64,000 nt of DNA from an uncultured Bacteroidales bacterium (lineage in GTDB: Bacteria > Bacteroidota > Bacteroidia > Bacteroidales > Paludibacteraceae): NCBI GenBank assembly GCA_946186915.1, contig CAMHOY010000005.1, positions 62,001 through 126,000 on the forward strand, written 5' to 3'. Both the position numbers and the translations under genes were made by a program. Position 1 is the first letter of the stretch; each line of letters begins with the position of its first letter. The notes beneath the pieces are model-generated. The model saw nothing but the letters and a program-made list of their open reading frames with translations, was not told where the DNA came from and searched no databases. Positions 33,485 through 42,554 of this stretch are shown here, one piece after another.

Positions 33485-35323
33485 TTACTCAGCGTCTTTC
33501 TCAGCGGTTTTCTTGGTAGCTGCTTTCTTAGCAGGAACTTTCTTGGCCGGCTTCTCTTCTGCCGGTTTTGCTTCTGCCTCGAGGGAAGCCTTCAATTCAG
33601 CGAGTGCGCTCAGGTCACCGAGAGTAGTCTTCTCTACTTTCGGCAGATCGAGAGCGGGCTCTTCTGCTTTAGCGGCTTTCTTTGCTGCCTTTGCCGGAGT
33701 CTCTTTGCGCTCCTCCCAAGTGCGGAGATGCGAAACGAGGATACGCTTAGCATCACGGTTGAACTCGATAACCTTGAAGCTCAGGGTGTCGCCAACTGCA
33801 ACCGGGCTCTTGTCTTCCTTCTGGAGATGACGGGTTGTACAGAATGCCTCCACACCGTCCTCGAGGGAGATAACAGCGCCCTTGTCGGTCAGTTCAACAA
33901 CCTTACCGTCAACGATGGTGTCAACACCGAACTTAGCCTCGAGCTCCTCCCAAGGATTCTCCTCGAGTTGCTTGTGGCCGAGACTCAGACGGCGGTTGGC
34001 TACATCGATGTCGAGTACGACAACTTCAATCTGAGCACCAATCTGGGTGAACTCATTCGGATGTTTGATTTTCTTGGTCCAGCTCAGGTCGCTGATGTGG
34101 ATCAGACCTTCAACGCCTTCCTCGATCTCAACGAATACACCGAAGTTGGTGAAGTTGCGAACCTTAGCCCAGTGGCGGGTGCCAACTGCATACTTGGTCT
34201 CAACGTTAGCCCAAGGATCGTCCTTGAGTTGCTTGATACCGAGAGACATCTTGCGCTCAGCGCGGTCGAGAGTCAGGATAACAGCATCTACCTCGTCGCC
34301 GACTTTCAGGAAGTCGTTAGCGGAACGGAGGTGCTGGCTCCAGCTCATCTCGGATACGTGAACGAGACCTTCAACGCCTTCTGCGATCTCTACGAATGCG
34401 CCGTAATCAGCCATAACGACAACCTTGCCATGAACCTTGTCTCCTACTTTGAGGTTCGGATCAAGAGCATCCCATGGGTGCGGAGTCAACTGCTTGAGAC
34501 CGAGAGCGATACGTTTCTTCTCCTCATCAAAGTCGAGGATAACCACGTTGATCTTCTGGTCGAGTTGCAGCAACTCGTGCGGATCGTTTACGCGGCCCCA
34601 GCTGAGGTCGGTAATGTGAATGAGACCGTCCACTCCACCGAGGTCGATGAATACGCCATAGTTGGTGATGTTCTTAACAGTACCCTCAAGTACCTGACCC
34701 TTCTCGAGCTTGCCGACGATCTCAGCCTTTTGAGCCTCGAGTTCAGCCTCGATGAGCGCTTTGTGAGAAACAACAACGTTACGGAACTCGGGGTTCAGTT
34801 TGACAATCTTGAACTCCATCGTCTTACCAACGAGGATGTCATAGTCGCGAACCGGCTTTACGTCGATCTGGCTACCCGGGAGGAATGCTTCCATACCGAG
34901 AACATCCACAATCATGCCGCCTTTCGAACGCCATTTGATGTAACCGGTTACGATTTCACCGCTGTTGTAGGCCTCGTTGACGCGATCCCAAGCGCGAGCA
35001 GTGCGAGCCTCTTTGTGAGAGAGCACGAGCTGGCCCTTCTTGTCTTCCTGGCTCTGAATGTAAACTTCTACTTTGTCGCCTACCTTCAAGTCCGGGTTGT
35101 AACGGAACTCAGCAGCCGGAACAATACCATCCGACTTGTAGCCAACGTTAACAACGACTTCGCGTTTGTTGATACTGATGACAGTACCCTCAACGACTTC
35201 GTTGTCTTTGATGGCGCTCAGGGTGTCATTATACTTTTGGATTTCTTCTTCGTTTTTGCTGCCTTGTTTTTGTGCTTCATAGGCATCCCAGTCGAAGTTC
35301 TGGAGAGAAAGATTTTCTGCCAT
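33485..35323 (-). CDS. rpsA: 30S ribosomal protein S1
   Basis: S1 binds mRNA on the 30S subunit, which matters in Bacteroidota where Shine-Dalgarno pairing is weak. The 612-residue protein has six S1 domains, recognised by EGTVISINKREVVVNVG, TGYIKWRSKGGMIVDV, EGTVKNITNYGVFIDLGG, HGKVVVMADYGAFVEIAEG, WAKVRNFTNFGVFVEIEEG and DGKVVELTDKGAVISLEDG. The first two are the degenerate ribosome-binding pair. A Lys/Ala-rich tail (KKVPAKKAATKKTAEKDAE) follows. Its promoter overlaps that of the divergent gene at 35515 and shares its -33 region. Confidence 0.97.
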   Translation of the reverse strand: MAENLSLQNFDWDAYEAQKQGSKNEEEIQKYNDTLSAIKDNEVVEGTVISINKREVVVNVGYKSDGIVPAAEFRYNPDLKVGDKVEVYIQSQEDKKGQLVLSHKEARTARAWDRVNEAYNSGEIVTGYIKWRSKGGMIVDVLGMEAFLPGSQIDVKPVRDYDILVGKTMEFKIVKLNPEFRNVVVSHKALIEAELEAQKAEIVGKLEKGQVLEGTVKNITNYGVFIDLGGVDGLIHITDLSWGRVNDPHELLQLDQKINVVILDFDEEKKRIALGLKQLTPHPWDALDPNLKVGDKVHGKVVVMADYGAFVEIAEGVEGLVHVSEMSWSQHLRSANDFLKVGDEVDAVILTLDRAERKMSLGIKQLKDDPWANVETKYAVGTRHWAKVRNFTNFGVFVEIEEGVEGLIHISDLSWTKKIKHPNEFTQIGAQIEVVVLDIDVANRRLSLGHKQLEENPWEELEAKFGVDTIVDGKVVELTDKGAVISLEDGVEAFCTTRHLQKEDKSPVAVGDTLSFKVIEFNRDAKRILVSHLRTWEERKETPAKAAKKAAKAEEPALDLPKVEKTTLGDLSALAELKASLEAEAKPAEEKPAKKVPAKKAATKKTAEKDAE

Positions 35324-35408
35324 TGTGGTAGAATGTGTCTGGCTCAGCCGTAGCTTACCAAACGTTAAAAATTAAACATGTTAGCCTTTTTCTTTGCGAA
35401 AAAGCGTG

Positions 35409-35456
35409 CAAAATTACAAAAATATTTTGATATGTGCAAATTTTTTAGTAATTTTG
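35409..35456. promoter_or_regulatory. divergent promoters of rpsA and the EF-hand gene sharing one -33 palindrome
   Basis: Minus strand: TTTG (complement 35437-35440), 20 nt, TAATTTTG (complement 35409-35416). Plus strand: TTTG (35426-35429), 19 nt, TAATTTTG (35449-35456). The two -33 boxes are the ends of TTTGATATGTGCAAA (35426-35440), so both polymerases would contact the same 15 bp. Confidence 0.8.
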
Positions 35457-35514
35457 TGCCGAATTTGTGCGAAATGCGAATTAAACAGTAAAAGACTAAA
35501 TCGTAAATACAATT

Positions 35515-37158
35515 ATGGCTAATTACAAATGGAGTTTTGCGAATGTGGGAGGAGTGACCCGCGTACGTATTCAATCGGCGGAGGATATCCGCCATTTGGG
35601 TGAATTGGACAAGAAGATGTGGACGGTGCTAAGTTGTCCTACCACTGGTTTGGAAATCTGCAGCGATTCGTTGAGTCTGATGGATTTGGACGGCGATGGT
35701 CAGTTGCGTCTTAAAGAGGTAGTGGCTACGGCTGACTATCTATGTTCAGCCCTTAAGGACCCGCAGAGCCTGTTCGGGCAGAGTGACAGAATAGCGTTGG
35801 ATAACATCGCCGACGAGGCTGTCAAAGCCGTTGCGGAGAAAATCGCCGGAGAGAATAAAGATGTAGCGCTTGCAGACGTGCAGGCTACCATTGACGCAGT
35901 GACTATTGAAGCGCAGCCTGTTCCGGATGCGCCGTTTGAAGCGGATGTCATCGCGGCTTACAAAGAGAAGCAAGCGGAGTATGCCGCTTATTTCGAGCAG
36001 GAGAAGTTGCAGAAACTTGGTTTGGCATTGATACCTGAAGACGCTGTAAAACCCGGAATGAAGGAGAAAGACTTCGTGGCTATGGGTGCGAAGATTGCGG
36101 AGTGGGAGGCGGCGAAAGGTGCCGTTGAGGCAGCCAATGCTGACGCGCTCGCTGCTGCTAAGGCAGAGTTTGAACCGCTTCGTAAGTTATTGCTGCTCCA
36201 TCGCGATTTCTATCGCTTGCTGCGTAACTTTGTGACTCTCGAAGACTTCTACGACCTCGATGATGCTACTATCGCTTCGTTCCAGGCGGGTACCTTGATT
36301 ATTGACCAGCGCGCATGCCACCTCTGTATACGTGTGAACGACATGGGCAAGCACGATGCGCAAGCTCCGTTAAGTGGCATCTACCTGCTATATTGCAACT
36401 GCGTGAACAAGAAGACAGGCAAGACCATGCAGATTGTAGCGGCGGTGACGCAAGGTGAAATCAAGAATCTGAATGTCGGCAAGAATGCCATCTTCTATGA
36501 TAATGACGGACTTGATTATGATGCTACCGTGACGAAAATCATCGACAACCCGATTTCTATCCGTCAGGCTTTCTGGACACCGTACCGTAAGTTCGGCAAC
36601 TGGATTCAGGAGAAGATCAACAAGTCCGCGGCCGAGAAAGACGCGAAAGCTTTCGATGATATGACAGCCAAGGCGGATGCCGCTGCAGGCGACCCTGCTG
36701 CCGCAGAGAAGAAACCTGCCTTCGATATCGCCAAGTTCGCCGGTATCTTTGCAGCCATCGGCATGGCGTTAGGTATGATTGGGACAGCGTTAGTCGCACT
36801 CTTCAGTGGCTTGGCTACACTGCATTGGTGGCAGTTGTTGTTGGTATTTGTCGGTATATTGTTGCTCATCAGTGGTCCGAGTATGATTATGGCATGGCTT
36901 AAGTTGCGCCGTCGTAATCTGGCTCCGCTACTCAATGCTAACGGATGGGCAGTGAACGCGGAGGCGATCATCTCGGTTCCGTTCGGACGTACGCTCACAG
37001 AGCAGGTGGCATTCCCGATCATCAAGATCAAGAAGCAAGGCTTGAAACCATGGGTCAAATGGTTGATAGTGTTATGTGTTATTGCTGTAATCTTAGGAAT
37101 CGTATGTCTCGTATTACATCTCTTGGGCTTCTGCTTCTGCTGCTTCAGCTTCCATTAA
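35515..37158 (+). CDS. EF-hand-containing protein with C-terminal membrane helices
   Basis: The 547-residue protein has no signal peptide. Near residue 62-74 it has [13 protein letters not shown], a canonical EF-hand calcium loop. A long soluble region follows, with an Ala-rich helical part and a block with [20 protein letters not shown] and [20 protein letters not shown]. From about residue 405 there are two hydrophobic helices ([25 protein letters not shown] and [21 protein letters not shown]), and a third at the very end ([23 protein letters not shown]). Similar proteins of unknown function are recalled in Bacteroidales. Topology suggests a cytoplasmic calcium-sensing or scaffold domain on a membrane anchor. 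Its 3' end overlaps the next gene by 55 nt. Confidence 0.6.
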   Translation: MANYKWSFANVGGVTRVRIQSAEDIRHLGELDKKMWTVLSCPTTGLEICSDSLSLMDLDGDGQLRLKEVVATADYLCSALKDPQSLFGQSDRIALDNIADEAVKAVAEKIAGENKDVALADVQATIDAVTIEAQPVPDAPFEADVIAAYKEKQAEYAAYFEQEKLQKLGLALIPEDAVKPGMKEKDFVAMGAKIAEWEAAKGAVEAANADALAAAKAEFEPLRKLLLLHRDFYRLLRNFVTLEDFYDLDDATIASFQAGTLIIDQRACHLCIRVNDMGKHDAQAPLSGIYLLYCNCVNKKTGKTMQIVAAVTQGEIKNLNVGKNAIFYDNDGLDYDATVTKIIDNPISIRQAFWTPYRKFGNWIQEKINKSAAEKDAKAFDDMTAKADAAAGDPAAAEKKPAFDIAKFAGIFAAIGMALGMIGTALVALFSGLATLHWWQLLLVFVGILLLISGPSMIMAWLKLRRRNLAPLLNANGWAVNAEAIISVPFGRTLTEQVAFPIIKIKKQGLKPWVKWLIVLCVIAVILGIVCLVLHLLGFCFCCFSFH

Positions 37159-38102
37159 TCGCGCAGGAACCGTCTGATTCAGTTTTTGTTGACAGCGAGG
37201 GTGATGAACTGGAGGAACTGGATTCGATTGACGTGCATGTTTCGGGAATTCCTGAATGGCTTACATCGCATTTCTCTAATGATACACTGTATGTCGCTTG
37301 CGACCAGGAGGCGTTACCTCGTAAATTAGTGGTGCACACGAATGATGGCGATGTTGTTTATCGTCTGGCTCCTCAGTTCATGCTGGATACGAACCTTATT
37401 AATCATCACCCTGCAGATAGTATTTATCATCATATCTGGACGGACGAGCGCGTGAATCCGTATGGCACGTTGTTTGACAGTCTGAAAGATGATATCCATA
37501 TTCCGATGGCAAGTTTCTGCCTGCCTCACCCGGGCTATATCACGAGCCCCTACGGTTGGCGCAGGAATAGAATGCACAAAGGTACGGATTTGAAGGTTCA
37601 GGTGGGCGACAGTATTCGTTCGGCATGGCCTGGACAAGTGCGTATCGTCGGATGGGATCCGCGTGGCTACGGGTATTTCGTGGTTGTTCGTCACACGAAC
37701 GGATTAGAGACCGTATATGGTCACTTGAGCCGTCCGTTGGTGGATGAATATGAGATGGTGCCGAGCGGATATGTGCTGGGCTTGGGCGGCAACACCGGTC
37801 GTTCGACAGGTAGTCACCTGCATTTCGAGATTCGCTATTTAGGCGAAGCGATGGATCCGGCTGGAGTAATTAATTTTGGTACAGGACAGTTGCGTAGCGC
37901 TGACGAGTACGTGATCGGCATCAAGGCGATGAAGCAGAAACGCGCTGAGCAAGCAGCAATGAAGTACCACAAAGTGAAGAGCGGTGACACGCTCAGTGGC
38001 ATCGCAAAACGCTATGGCACGACTGTGAAACGATTGTGTCAGTTGAATGGTATCAAGGAGACAAAGATCCTACAGATCGGACAGCGAATAAGAGTAAGGT
38101 AG
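37104..38102 (+). CDS. M23 (LytM) peptidoglycan endopeptidase with LysM domain
   Basis: The start was set at ATG 37104, inside the end of the upstream gene, because it yields a signal peptide ([21 protein letters not shown]). The 332-residue protein has an acidic spacer, then a complete M23 domain. The zinc site is HKGTDLKV (H and D) and SHLHFEIR (HxH), with GHLSRPLV between. A LysM domain forms the C-terminus ([21 protein letters not shown]...IGQRIRVR). It should act in the periplasm on peptidoglycan cross-links during growth or division. In contrast to the degenerate copy at 1164, all ligands are present. Confidence 0.93.
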   Translation: MSRITSLGLLLLLLQLPLIAQEPSDSVFVDSEGDELEELDSIDVHVSGIPEWLTSHFSNDTLYVACDQEALPRKLVVHTNDGDVVYRLAPQFMLDTNLINHHPADSIYHHIWTDERVNPYGTLFDSLKDDIHIPMASFCLPHPGYITSPYGWRRNRMHKGTDLKVQVGDSIRSAWPGQVRIVGWDPRGYGYFVVVRHTNGLETVYGHLSRPLVDEYEMVPSGYVLGLGGNTGRSTGSHLHFEIRYLGEAMDPAGVINFGTGQLRSADEYVIGIKAMKQKRAEQAAMKYHKVKSGDTLSGIAKRYGTTVKRLCQLNGIKETKILQIGQRIRVR

Positions 38103-38138
38103 TAGATTGCTCTTATGAGCGTTTATAGGCTACGCCGT

Positions 38139-38609
38139 TTATTCATGGTGATACGGTTCGTGGCGGAGAATGGTCATTGCGCGGTAAAGTTGCTCAATGG
38201 CCATTATTCGTATCATCTGATGAGAGAAAGTCATCTGCGAGAAGGATACCTTACCGTTAGCTCGGGTATAGACGGCTTCGCTGAACCCGTAAGGCCCACC
38301 AATGACGAGCGTGAGGTCTTTGCCGGAGGACATCTTTTTCTGCAGATAGTCGGCGAATTCGATAGAGCGGAATTCACGTCCGTGCTCGTCCAGCAAAAGA
38401 ACGTCCATGGAGGGGCTGAGGAATTGCAGAATGAGATTCCCTTCAGCGGTCTTGACCTGTTCTTCGCTCAACGCTTTCGCATTTTTTAGATCCGGTAGCA
38501 CGACAATCTCAAACGGCACATAGTGCCGCAAGCGTTGCTGATAATCATCAATGAGTGAAGCAATGCGGGTGTCACTCGTTTTTCCGGTAAGTAGCAATGT
38601 TATCTTCAT
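38139..38609 (-). CDS. rlmH: 23S rRNA pseudouridine-1915 N3-methyltransferase RlmH
   Basis: RlmH methylates pseudouridine 1915 in helix 69 of 23S rRNA. The start was set at ATG 38609, giving MKITLLLTGKTSD and 156 residues, the normal size of this SPOUT family. Typical parts are LLLDEHGREFRSIEFADYLQ, LVIGGPYGFSEAVY (the SAM-binding knot) and FSQMTFSHQMIRIMAIEQLYRAMTIL with the end EPYHHE, which is the family C-terminus. Its first 38 nt overlap the end of the upstream lipoprotein gene, so it appears to be read as the last gene of an envelope operon. Confidence 0.96.
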   Translation of the reverse strand: MKITLLLTGKTSDTRIASLIDDYQQRLRHYVPFEIVVLPDLKNAKALSEEQVKTAEGNLILQFLSPSMDVLLLDEHGREFRSIEFADYLQKKMSSGKDLTLVIGGPYGFSEAVYTRANGKVSFSQMTFSHQMIRIMAIEQLYRAMTILRHEPYHHE

Positions 38610-39498
38610 CCGTGAAATAGGCTTCGAAGTCCTCGCCGGTCCATGTGAAATGGTATATGAAGTTAATACCCATGAATCCATCGTAACTAACGATGGCGGT
38701 GTAGTAACTATGTCCAACTTCGAAGGGGATGCTTGTGCCACTGCCGTCATTTTTGACGACGGTGACACCATAATGAATAGCCGACTCGTCTTTGCTATCA
38801 GCGATGGTACGGAAAAGTTGCGTGAAATAGTCTTCTGGCGAGATTCCTCCCCATACATCAACAAGCGTAGCGCTATCTACGGTGGAGGCAAGGTATGGAA
38901 ACCTGCTATTGATCTTGTTGTCCTGGTTGAGCGGACAGATGAAATCCCACAACCCGCGCACGCGGTACTCGAAATGGACATCCATGATGCTTTTCTTGGT
39001 GGTCTTGATGGTCTCAAGGAATAGTTTGCCTACGGGCTTGAGCGTCTCGGGATTGACCACGAATGCGAAGACCCAATATTCCGTATCGGGAATAAGGTTG
39101 GTAAAGAAATGCGTGATAGGCCCATACTGCAGGCAATGACTGGCGAAGGGTGCAATATTGAATTCTCCCTCTTTCAGCAGATCGTATCGCCATTGGATAT
39201 AGTCGGTATTGGCGGAGTCGAGAGCCAGCATCATGAACTGTTTAGGTTGGTTATACGGATCCATGTCTTCTGTTACCTGCATGCAAGAGATGAGATAATA
39301 CGCATCATTGTTCGGCTGGAAGGAATACTCGATAAATCCCGCAGAAACAGTCTGGGCACTCATTTTGATCTCCACGCCATCTACAACCCATGGAGCTTCA
39401 GGGTTGCAGGAAGAAAGGAGGATTGCCATGACAAAGACTGTCAGACCGGCGAAAAATCGCCTGTTAGGTCGCTTCGCTATTAGGGTTTTACTCCTCAT
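38572..39498 (-). CDS. surface lipoprotein of unknown function
   Basis: The 308-residue protein has a lipoprotein signal with lipobox LSSC (C31) after MRSKTLIAKRPNRRFFAGLTVFVMAIL. The mature part has two beta-rich halves. The first includes a FTNLIPDTEYWVFAFVVNPET segment typical of fibronectin type III-like domains in Bacteroidota lipoproteins; the second has GVTVVKNDGSGTSIPFEVGHSYYTAIVSYDG. It overlaps the lipase gene upstream by 11 nt and rlmH downstream by 38 nt. No enzyme motif was seen. It is likely outer-membrane anchored and functionally tied to the neighbouring lipase. Confidence 0.65.
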   Translation of the reverse strand: MRSKTLIAKRPNRRFFAGLTVFVMAILLSSCNPEAPWVVDGVEIKMSAQTVSAGFIEYSFQPNNDAYYLISCMQVTEDMDPYNQPKQFMMLALDSANTDYIQWRYDLLKEGEFNIAPFASHCLQYGPITHFFTNLIPDTEYWVFAFVVNPETLKPVGKLFLETIKTTKKSIMDVHFEYRVRGLWDFICPLNQDNKINSRFPYLASTVDSATLVDVWGGISPEDYFTQLFRTIADSKDESAIHYGVTVVKNDGSGTSIPFEVGHSYYTAIVSYDGFMGINFIYHFTWTGEDFEAYFTDEDNIATYRKNE

Positions 39499-40873
39499 AC
39501 CCCCTCCTTTCTCTTTCCTCTTGCTCCAAGAGGGATTGTACGGAATAGATGAATCGCAGACAAGTCATCACATGCCCGCCGTAATGGCCGAAGTTATATG
39601 TGATATTGGAGGCAGTCCAACGGGCTTTTGCATTGACGGCATTTTGGAAAGAGACCGTTTCGTCATCCATGGAGTGGGCGATGTAAACGGATGCTCCCGG
39701 CGTCCAATGGAACGAGACGATGGAGTTCTCAACCATTGCTTTTTGAAGTTCCGATACTTTCCAGGAACGCTGATCCATTGCTTCTTCGGTAAGGATCTCG
39801 TGCGTCACTTTTGTGCCGATGAACTTATTAATCTGAGAGGTAGTATATTTCTTACTATTGATCCATTCGTCAATATGGTCGCTGATACGCGGGCGCACCA
39901 GATCTTCCATCTTGATGTTGAGGTTGTTGCCAAGAATCATACCTTGCACGACGAGCGGAACACCGACAGGGTAGTTTGCCTGGTCAGTGGTAACGAATTG
40001 CTCATAAGTGGCTTTTACGTCGTAGGGTCCGCCTCCGGCAAAGACACGGTGAATCTTCACTTGCTGCGGATCTTCATCTTCCCAGTATTCAGTTTCGATG
40101 AGTCGCTCAACGGCCATAGTGTTTGCTCCACCTTGGCTGTAACCCATGAGGATGATTTCCGGTTGCTCGGGTGACATGCCTACGGCCTCTAACCATGGTT
40201 TAACTGCGTGGTACATGTCCAGCACGTTTCGCGCCGTGAGATCCATGACGAGGTACGGGTGAACTTCATTAACTGTGACGCCGTAACCCATATAGTCCGG
40301 AATGATAAGTCCGTAACCCATAGGCACGAGCATTCCTTCGAGCGAGAAACAGTTGGAAGGAGCTTCGCTATTTGAGCAGACGGTATAGTGGCTCACAAGA
40401 ATGAGTCGTTTGGGTTTGCGTCCTTTGGGTAAAATGACTTTGCCGCTGAGCGTAACAGTGTCCCATTTGGTGTTGATGCTGGGGTAGGTACCTACGACTT
40501 CAATCACTCTGTTTTGGTTATGGTACTTGAGCAATGATTGCATGATGTCTGCAGCTGTGGTGCTGGTGGTCTTCGGTGCTTTGGCCGGACCGCCGTTTGC
40601 ATCATTCGCATCATGGTTTTCATTGCTTTCCTCCTCTCCATGGTCAATAAAGTCCACAAGACGTGTACCATCGGGCAGGTAACAGTTCATGGGTATGCCT
40701 TCATTCAGATCGACTTCGTGTTGACCGATTACGCGAAAAGAGAGGTTTTGCGCTCCCTGCAGGTCGCTGAAATCCACACTCTCGTCAGGACGGAACTGAC
40801 AGGATGCCAAAACGGTGGCTGCTACCAGAGTTGCTATTTTTAATGTTTTACGCAGTAAAACCATTTTAACCAT
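39488..40873 (-). CDS. secreted lipase-like alpha/beta-hydrolase lipoprotein
   Basis: The 461-residue protein begins with a lipoprotein signal ending LASC (about C25; ATG 40864 is an alternative start). A 100-residue N-terminal region with a His/Asn/Asp-rich insertion (EEESNENHDANDANGG) precedes an alpha/beta-hydrolase fold. Seen are RLILVSHYTVCSNSEAPSN (oxyanion region), the nucleophile elbow MGYSQGGANT, IAHSMDDETVSFQNA (acid) and GHYGGHVMTCL (His). The layout resembles secretory lipases and feruloyl-esterase-like hydrolases. It is the middle gene of a minus-strand operon with an outer-membrane barrel upstream and another lipoprotein downstream. Confidence 0.75.
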   Translation of the reverse strand: MVKMVLLRKTLKIATLVAATVLASCQFRPDESVDFSDLQGAQNLSFRVIGQHEVDLNEGIPMNCYLPDGTRLVDFIDHGEEESNENHDANDANGGPAKAPKTTSTTAADIMQSLLKYHNQNRVIEVVGTYPSINTKWDTVTLSGKVILPKGRKPKRLILVSHYTVCSNSEAPSNCFSLEGMLVPMGYGLIIPDYMGYGVTVNEVHPYLVMDLTARNVLDMYHAVKPWLEAVGMSPEQPEIILMGYSQGGANTMAVERLIETEYWEDEDPQQVKIHRVFAGGGPYDVKATYEQFVTTDQANYPVGVPLVVQGMILGNNLNIKMEDLVRPRISDHIDEWINSKKYTTSQINKFIGTKVTHEILTEEAMDQRSWKVSELQKAMVENSIVSFHWTPGASVYIAHSMDDETVSFQNAVNAKARWTASNITYNFGHYGGHVMTCLRFIYSVQSLLEQEERERRGYEE

Positions 40874-40894
40874 TTTATTTACCGAGCGAAGCGC

Positions 40895-41551
40895 TTAGAA
40901 CCTCGCACCTAATCCTACATTGATTATTCTTGATGATGCCATGAAGATGGTATTAGCGTTTCGTAACGCATACATGCCTCCGAAATCCACCGTCCAAAAC
41001 CATCGTTGGTAATTGGCGCTGATGCCAAAAACCGTGAATTGGGCAGCCATGCCAACAACTGTATGCCGTCCCCATCCATCCATCTCAGAGCCACCGTTAA
41101 TATCCATGCCGAAACCTAATCCCGAGTAGAGATTGACGTTCGGATGGTGGAAATACGTAAATCGAATGGTAGGCATAATGACGATATTATAGAACCAATG
41201 CCCGCCCTCGCGCGCCACCTCTGCTCCGAGACCGTTACGCGTCACATTATCCCAGCGCACGTCACTCCAGTCAAACATACCGCCCAAAGAAAACCAATGT
41301 TTGAACCGCCACTGGTACTCAATCCAAACATGCTGGTCATGGCGGTAGTTCTCGTGGTAAGTCTGTCGGTAACTCTCCGGCATGGTCGTAGTGATTGCTG
41401 TCGGGTTATGCCAGATGAGGCTCTCAAAAAGCTGGTCTCCCCACCCGATGCGCAACTCATTATGCTGCGAGAGATAGGCGTATTTATCCTCTGCATGCAG
41501 GCTCAACGAGCACACGCAACATACCAAAACTATGAAAAATCTTACTTTCAC
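40895..41551 (-). CDS. predicted outer-membrane beta-barrel protein
   Basis: The 218-residue protein has a signal peptide (MKVRFFIVLVCCVCSLSLHA) and alternating, aromatic-rich strands: HVWIEYQWRFKHWFSLGGMF, WFYNIVIMPTIRFTYFH, NLYSGLGFGMDING, RWFWTVDFGGMY, and IINVGLGARF at the C-terminus with a terminal Phe, as expected for an outer-membrane barrel. No known porin family was recognised. It is the first gene of the minus-strand operon barrel-lipase-lipoprotein-rlmH, transcribed from a promoter that mirrors the nadC promoter. Confidence 0.7.
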   Translation of the reverse strand: MKVRFFIVLVCCVCSLSLHAEDKYAYLSQHNELRIGWGDQLFESLIWHNPTAITTTMPESYRQTYHENYRHDQHVWIEYQWRFKHWFSLGGMFDWSDVRWDNVTRNGLGAEVAREGGHWFYNIVIMPTIRFTYFHHPNVNLYSGLGFGMDINGGSEMDGWGRHTVVGMAAQFTVFGISANYQRWFWTVDFGGMYALRNANTIFMASSRIINVGLGARF

Positions 41552-41555
41552 GCTG

Positions 41556-41603
41556 CAAATTTATACTTTTTTTTGCACATATGCAAATTTTTTATTACTT
41601 TTG
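41556..41603. promoter_or_regulatory. symmetric divergent promoters of the barrel operon and nadC
   Basis: Plus: TTTG (41572-41575), 20 nt, TACTTTTG (41596-41603). Minus: TTTG (complement 41584-41587), 20 nt, TAAATTTG (complement 41556-41563). The -33 boxes are the two ends of the 16-bp near-palindrome TTTGCACATATGCAAA. The outer flanks are also mirrored (CGCTGCAAA and TTTGCAGCG). Confidence 0.85.
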
Positions 41604-41624
41604 CAGCGAAAAATAATTCATTTT

Positions 41625-42515
41625 ATGGAAAAACAAGAACTTCGCAAGCTTATTGCTATCTGGTTTGAAGAGGATATTCGCGATGGCGACCATACCTCGC
41701 TCAGTTGTATTCCACCTACGCAGATGGGGTGTCAGCAACTCATCATCAAAGATACCGGTATACTCGCAGGTGTTGAGGTGGCGAAAGAGATTATCAACTA
41801 TTTCGACCCTGAGTGCCGTTTCGAGCAGTTTCTCCACGACGGCGATCATGTGAAGCCCGGAGACATAGCCTTCAAGGTGTATGGTAAGGAACTCTCGCTC
41901 CTGCAAATCGAGCGTACGATGCTCAATATCATGCAGCGTATGTCCGGCGTAGCGACTACTGCACATAAGTATCAATCTTTGATTGAAGACACAGGATGCC
42001 ATGTGCTCGACACGCGTAAAACGACGCCGGGTCTGCGGTATCTGGAGAAAGAGGCAGTAGCGTTAGGTGGTGGGATGAACCATCGTATTGGCCTTTTCGA
42101 TATGATCTTGCTGAAGGATAATCATGTGGACTTTGCAGGGGGTATCACCAACGCGCTCACGCGGGCACGCGATTACTTAAGGAATAAAGCCACAGAGGGG
42201 CAGACCGAGCGTTTCCTCAATATGAAGATCGAAATCGAGGTTCGCAATTTTGAGGAGATTAACGAAGCCCTCGCTACGAACATCCCGGATCGTATTATGC
42301 TGGATAATTTCACGCCAGAAAGAACCAAGGAGGCAGTGGATGTTATCCGTGCTTGGGAAAAGAAAGCCGGCCGTCACATGGAGATCGAGTCTTCCGGAGG
42401 TATTACTATAGATACCATCCGTGACTACGCGCTGCAAGGAGTGGACTTCGTGTCCGTCGGAGCACTCACCCATAGTTACAAGAGTCTTGATATGAGTTTC
42501 AAGGCTGTGAAGTAA
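41625..42515 (+). CDS. nadC: nicotinate-nucleotide diphosphorylase (carboxylating)
   Basis: NadC converts quinolinate and PRPP to nicotinate mononucleotide in de novo NAD synthesis. The start was set at ATG 41625, after the promoter, giving 296 residues. Family parts are EEDIRDGDHTSL near the N-terminus, LDTRKTTPGLRYLEKEAVALGGGMNHR (quinolinate/PRPP binding), FDMILLKDNHV, IEIEVRNFEEI, DRIMLDNFTPE and ESSGGITIDTIRDYALQGVDFVSVGALTH. nadA and nadB are not in the window. A hairpin terminator follows within 10 nt. Confidence 0.97.
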   Translation: MEKQELRKLIAIWFEEDIRDGDHTSLSCIPPTQMGCQQLIIKDTGILAGVEVAKEIINYFDPECRFEQFLHDGDHVKPGDIAFKVYGKELSLLQIERTMLNIMQRMSGVATTAHKYQSLIEDTGCHVLDTRKTTPGLRYLEKEAVALGGGMNHRIGLFDMILLKDNHVDFAGGITNALTRARDYLRNKATEGQTERFLNMKIEIEVRNFEEINEALATNIPDRIMLDNFTPERTKEAVDVIRAWEKKAGRHMEIESSGGITIDTIRDYALQGVDFVSVGALTHSYKSLDMSFKAVK

Positions 42516-42522
42516 TTTACAT

Positions 42523-42554
42523 AAATAGTCGGACTATCGAAGTCCGACTATTTT
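42523..42554. terminator. bidirectional hairpin terminator
   Basis: Perfect 13-bp arms AAATAGTCGGACT and AGTCCGACTATTT around a 5-nt loop. It serves nadC and the convergent queE, whose stop codon lies in the stem/loop. Confidence 0.93.

Noticed and set aside
33728-35353. Long + strand open frame of 541 codons opposite rpsA
   Set aside because: It is the antisense shadow of six conserved S1 domains and has no protein features of its own.
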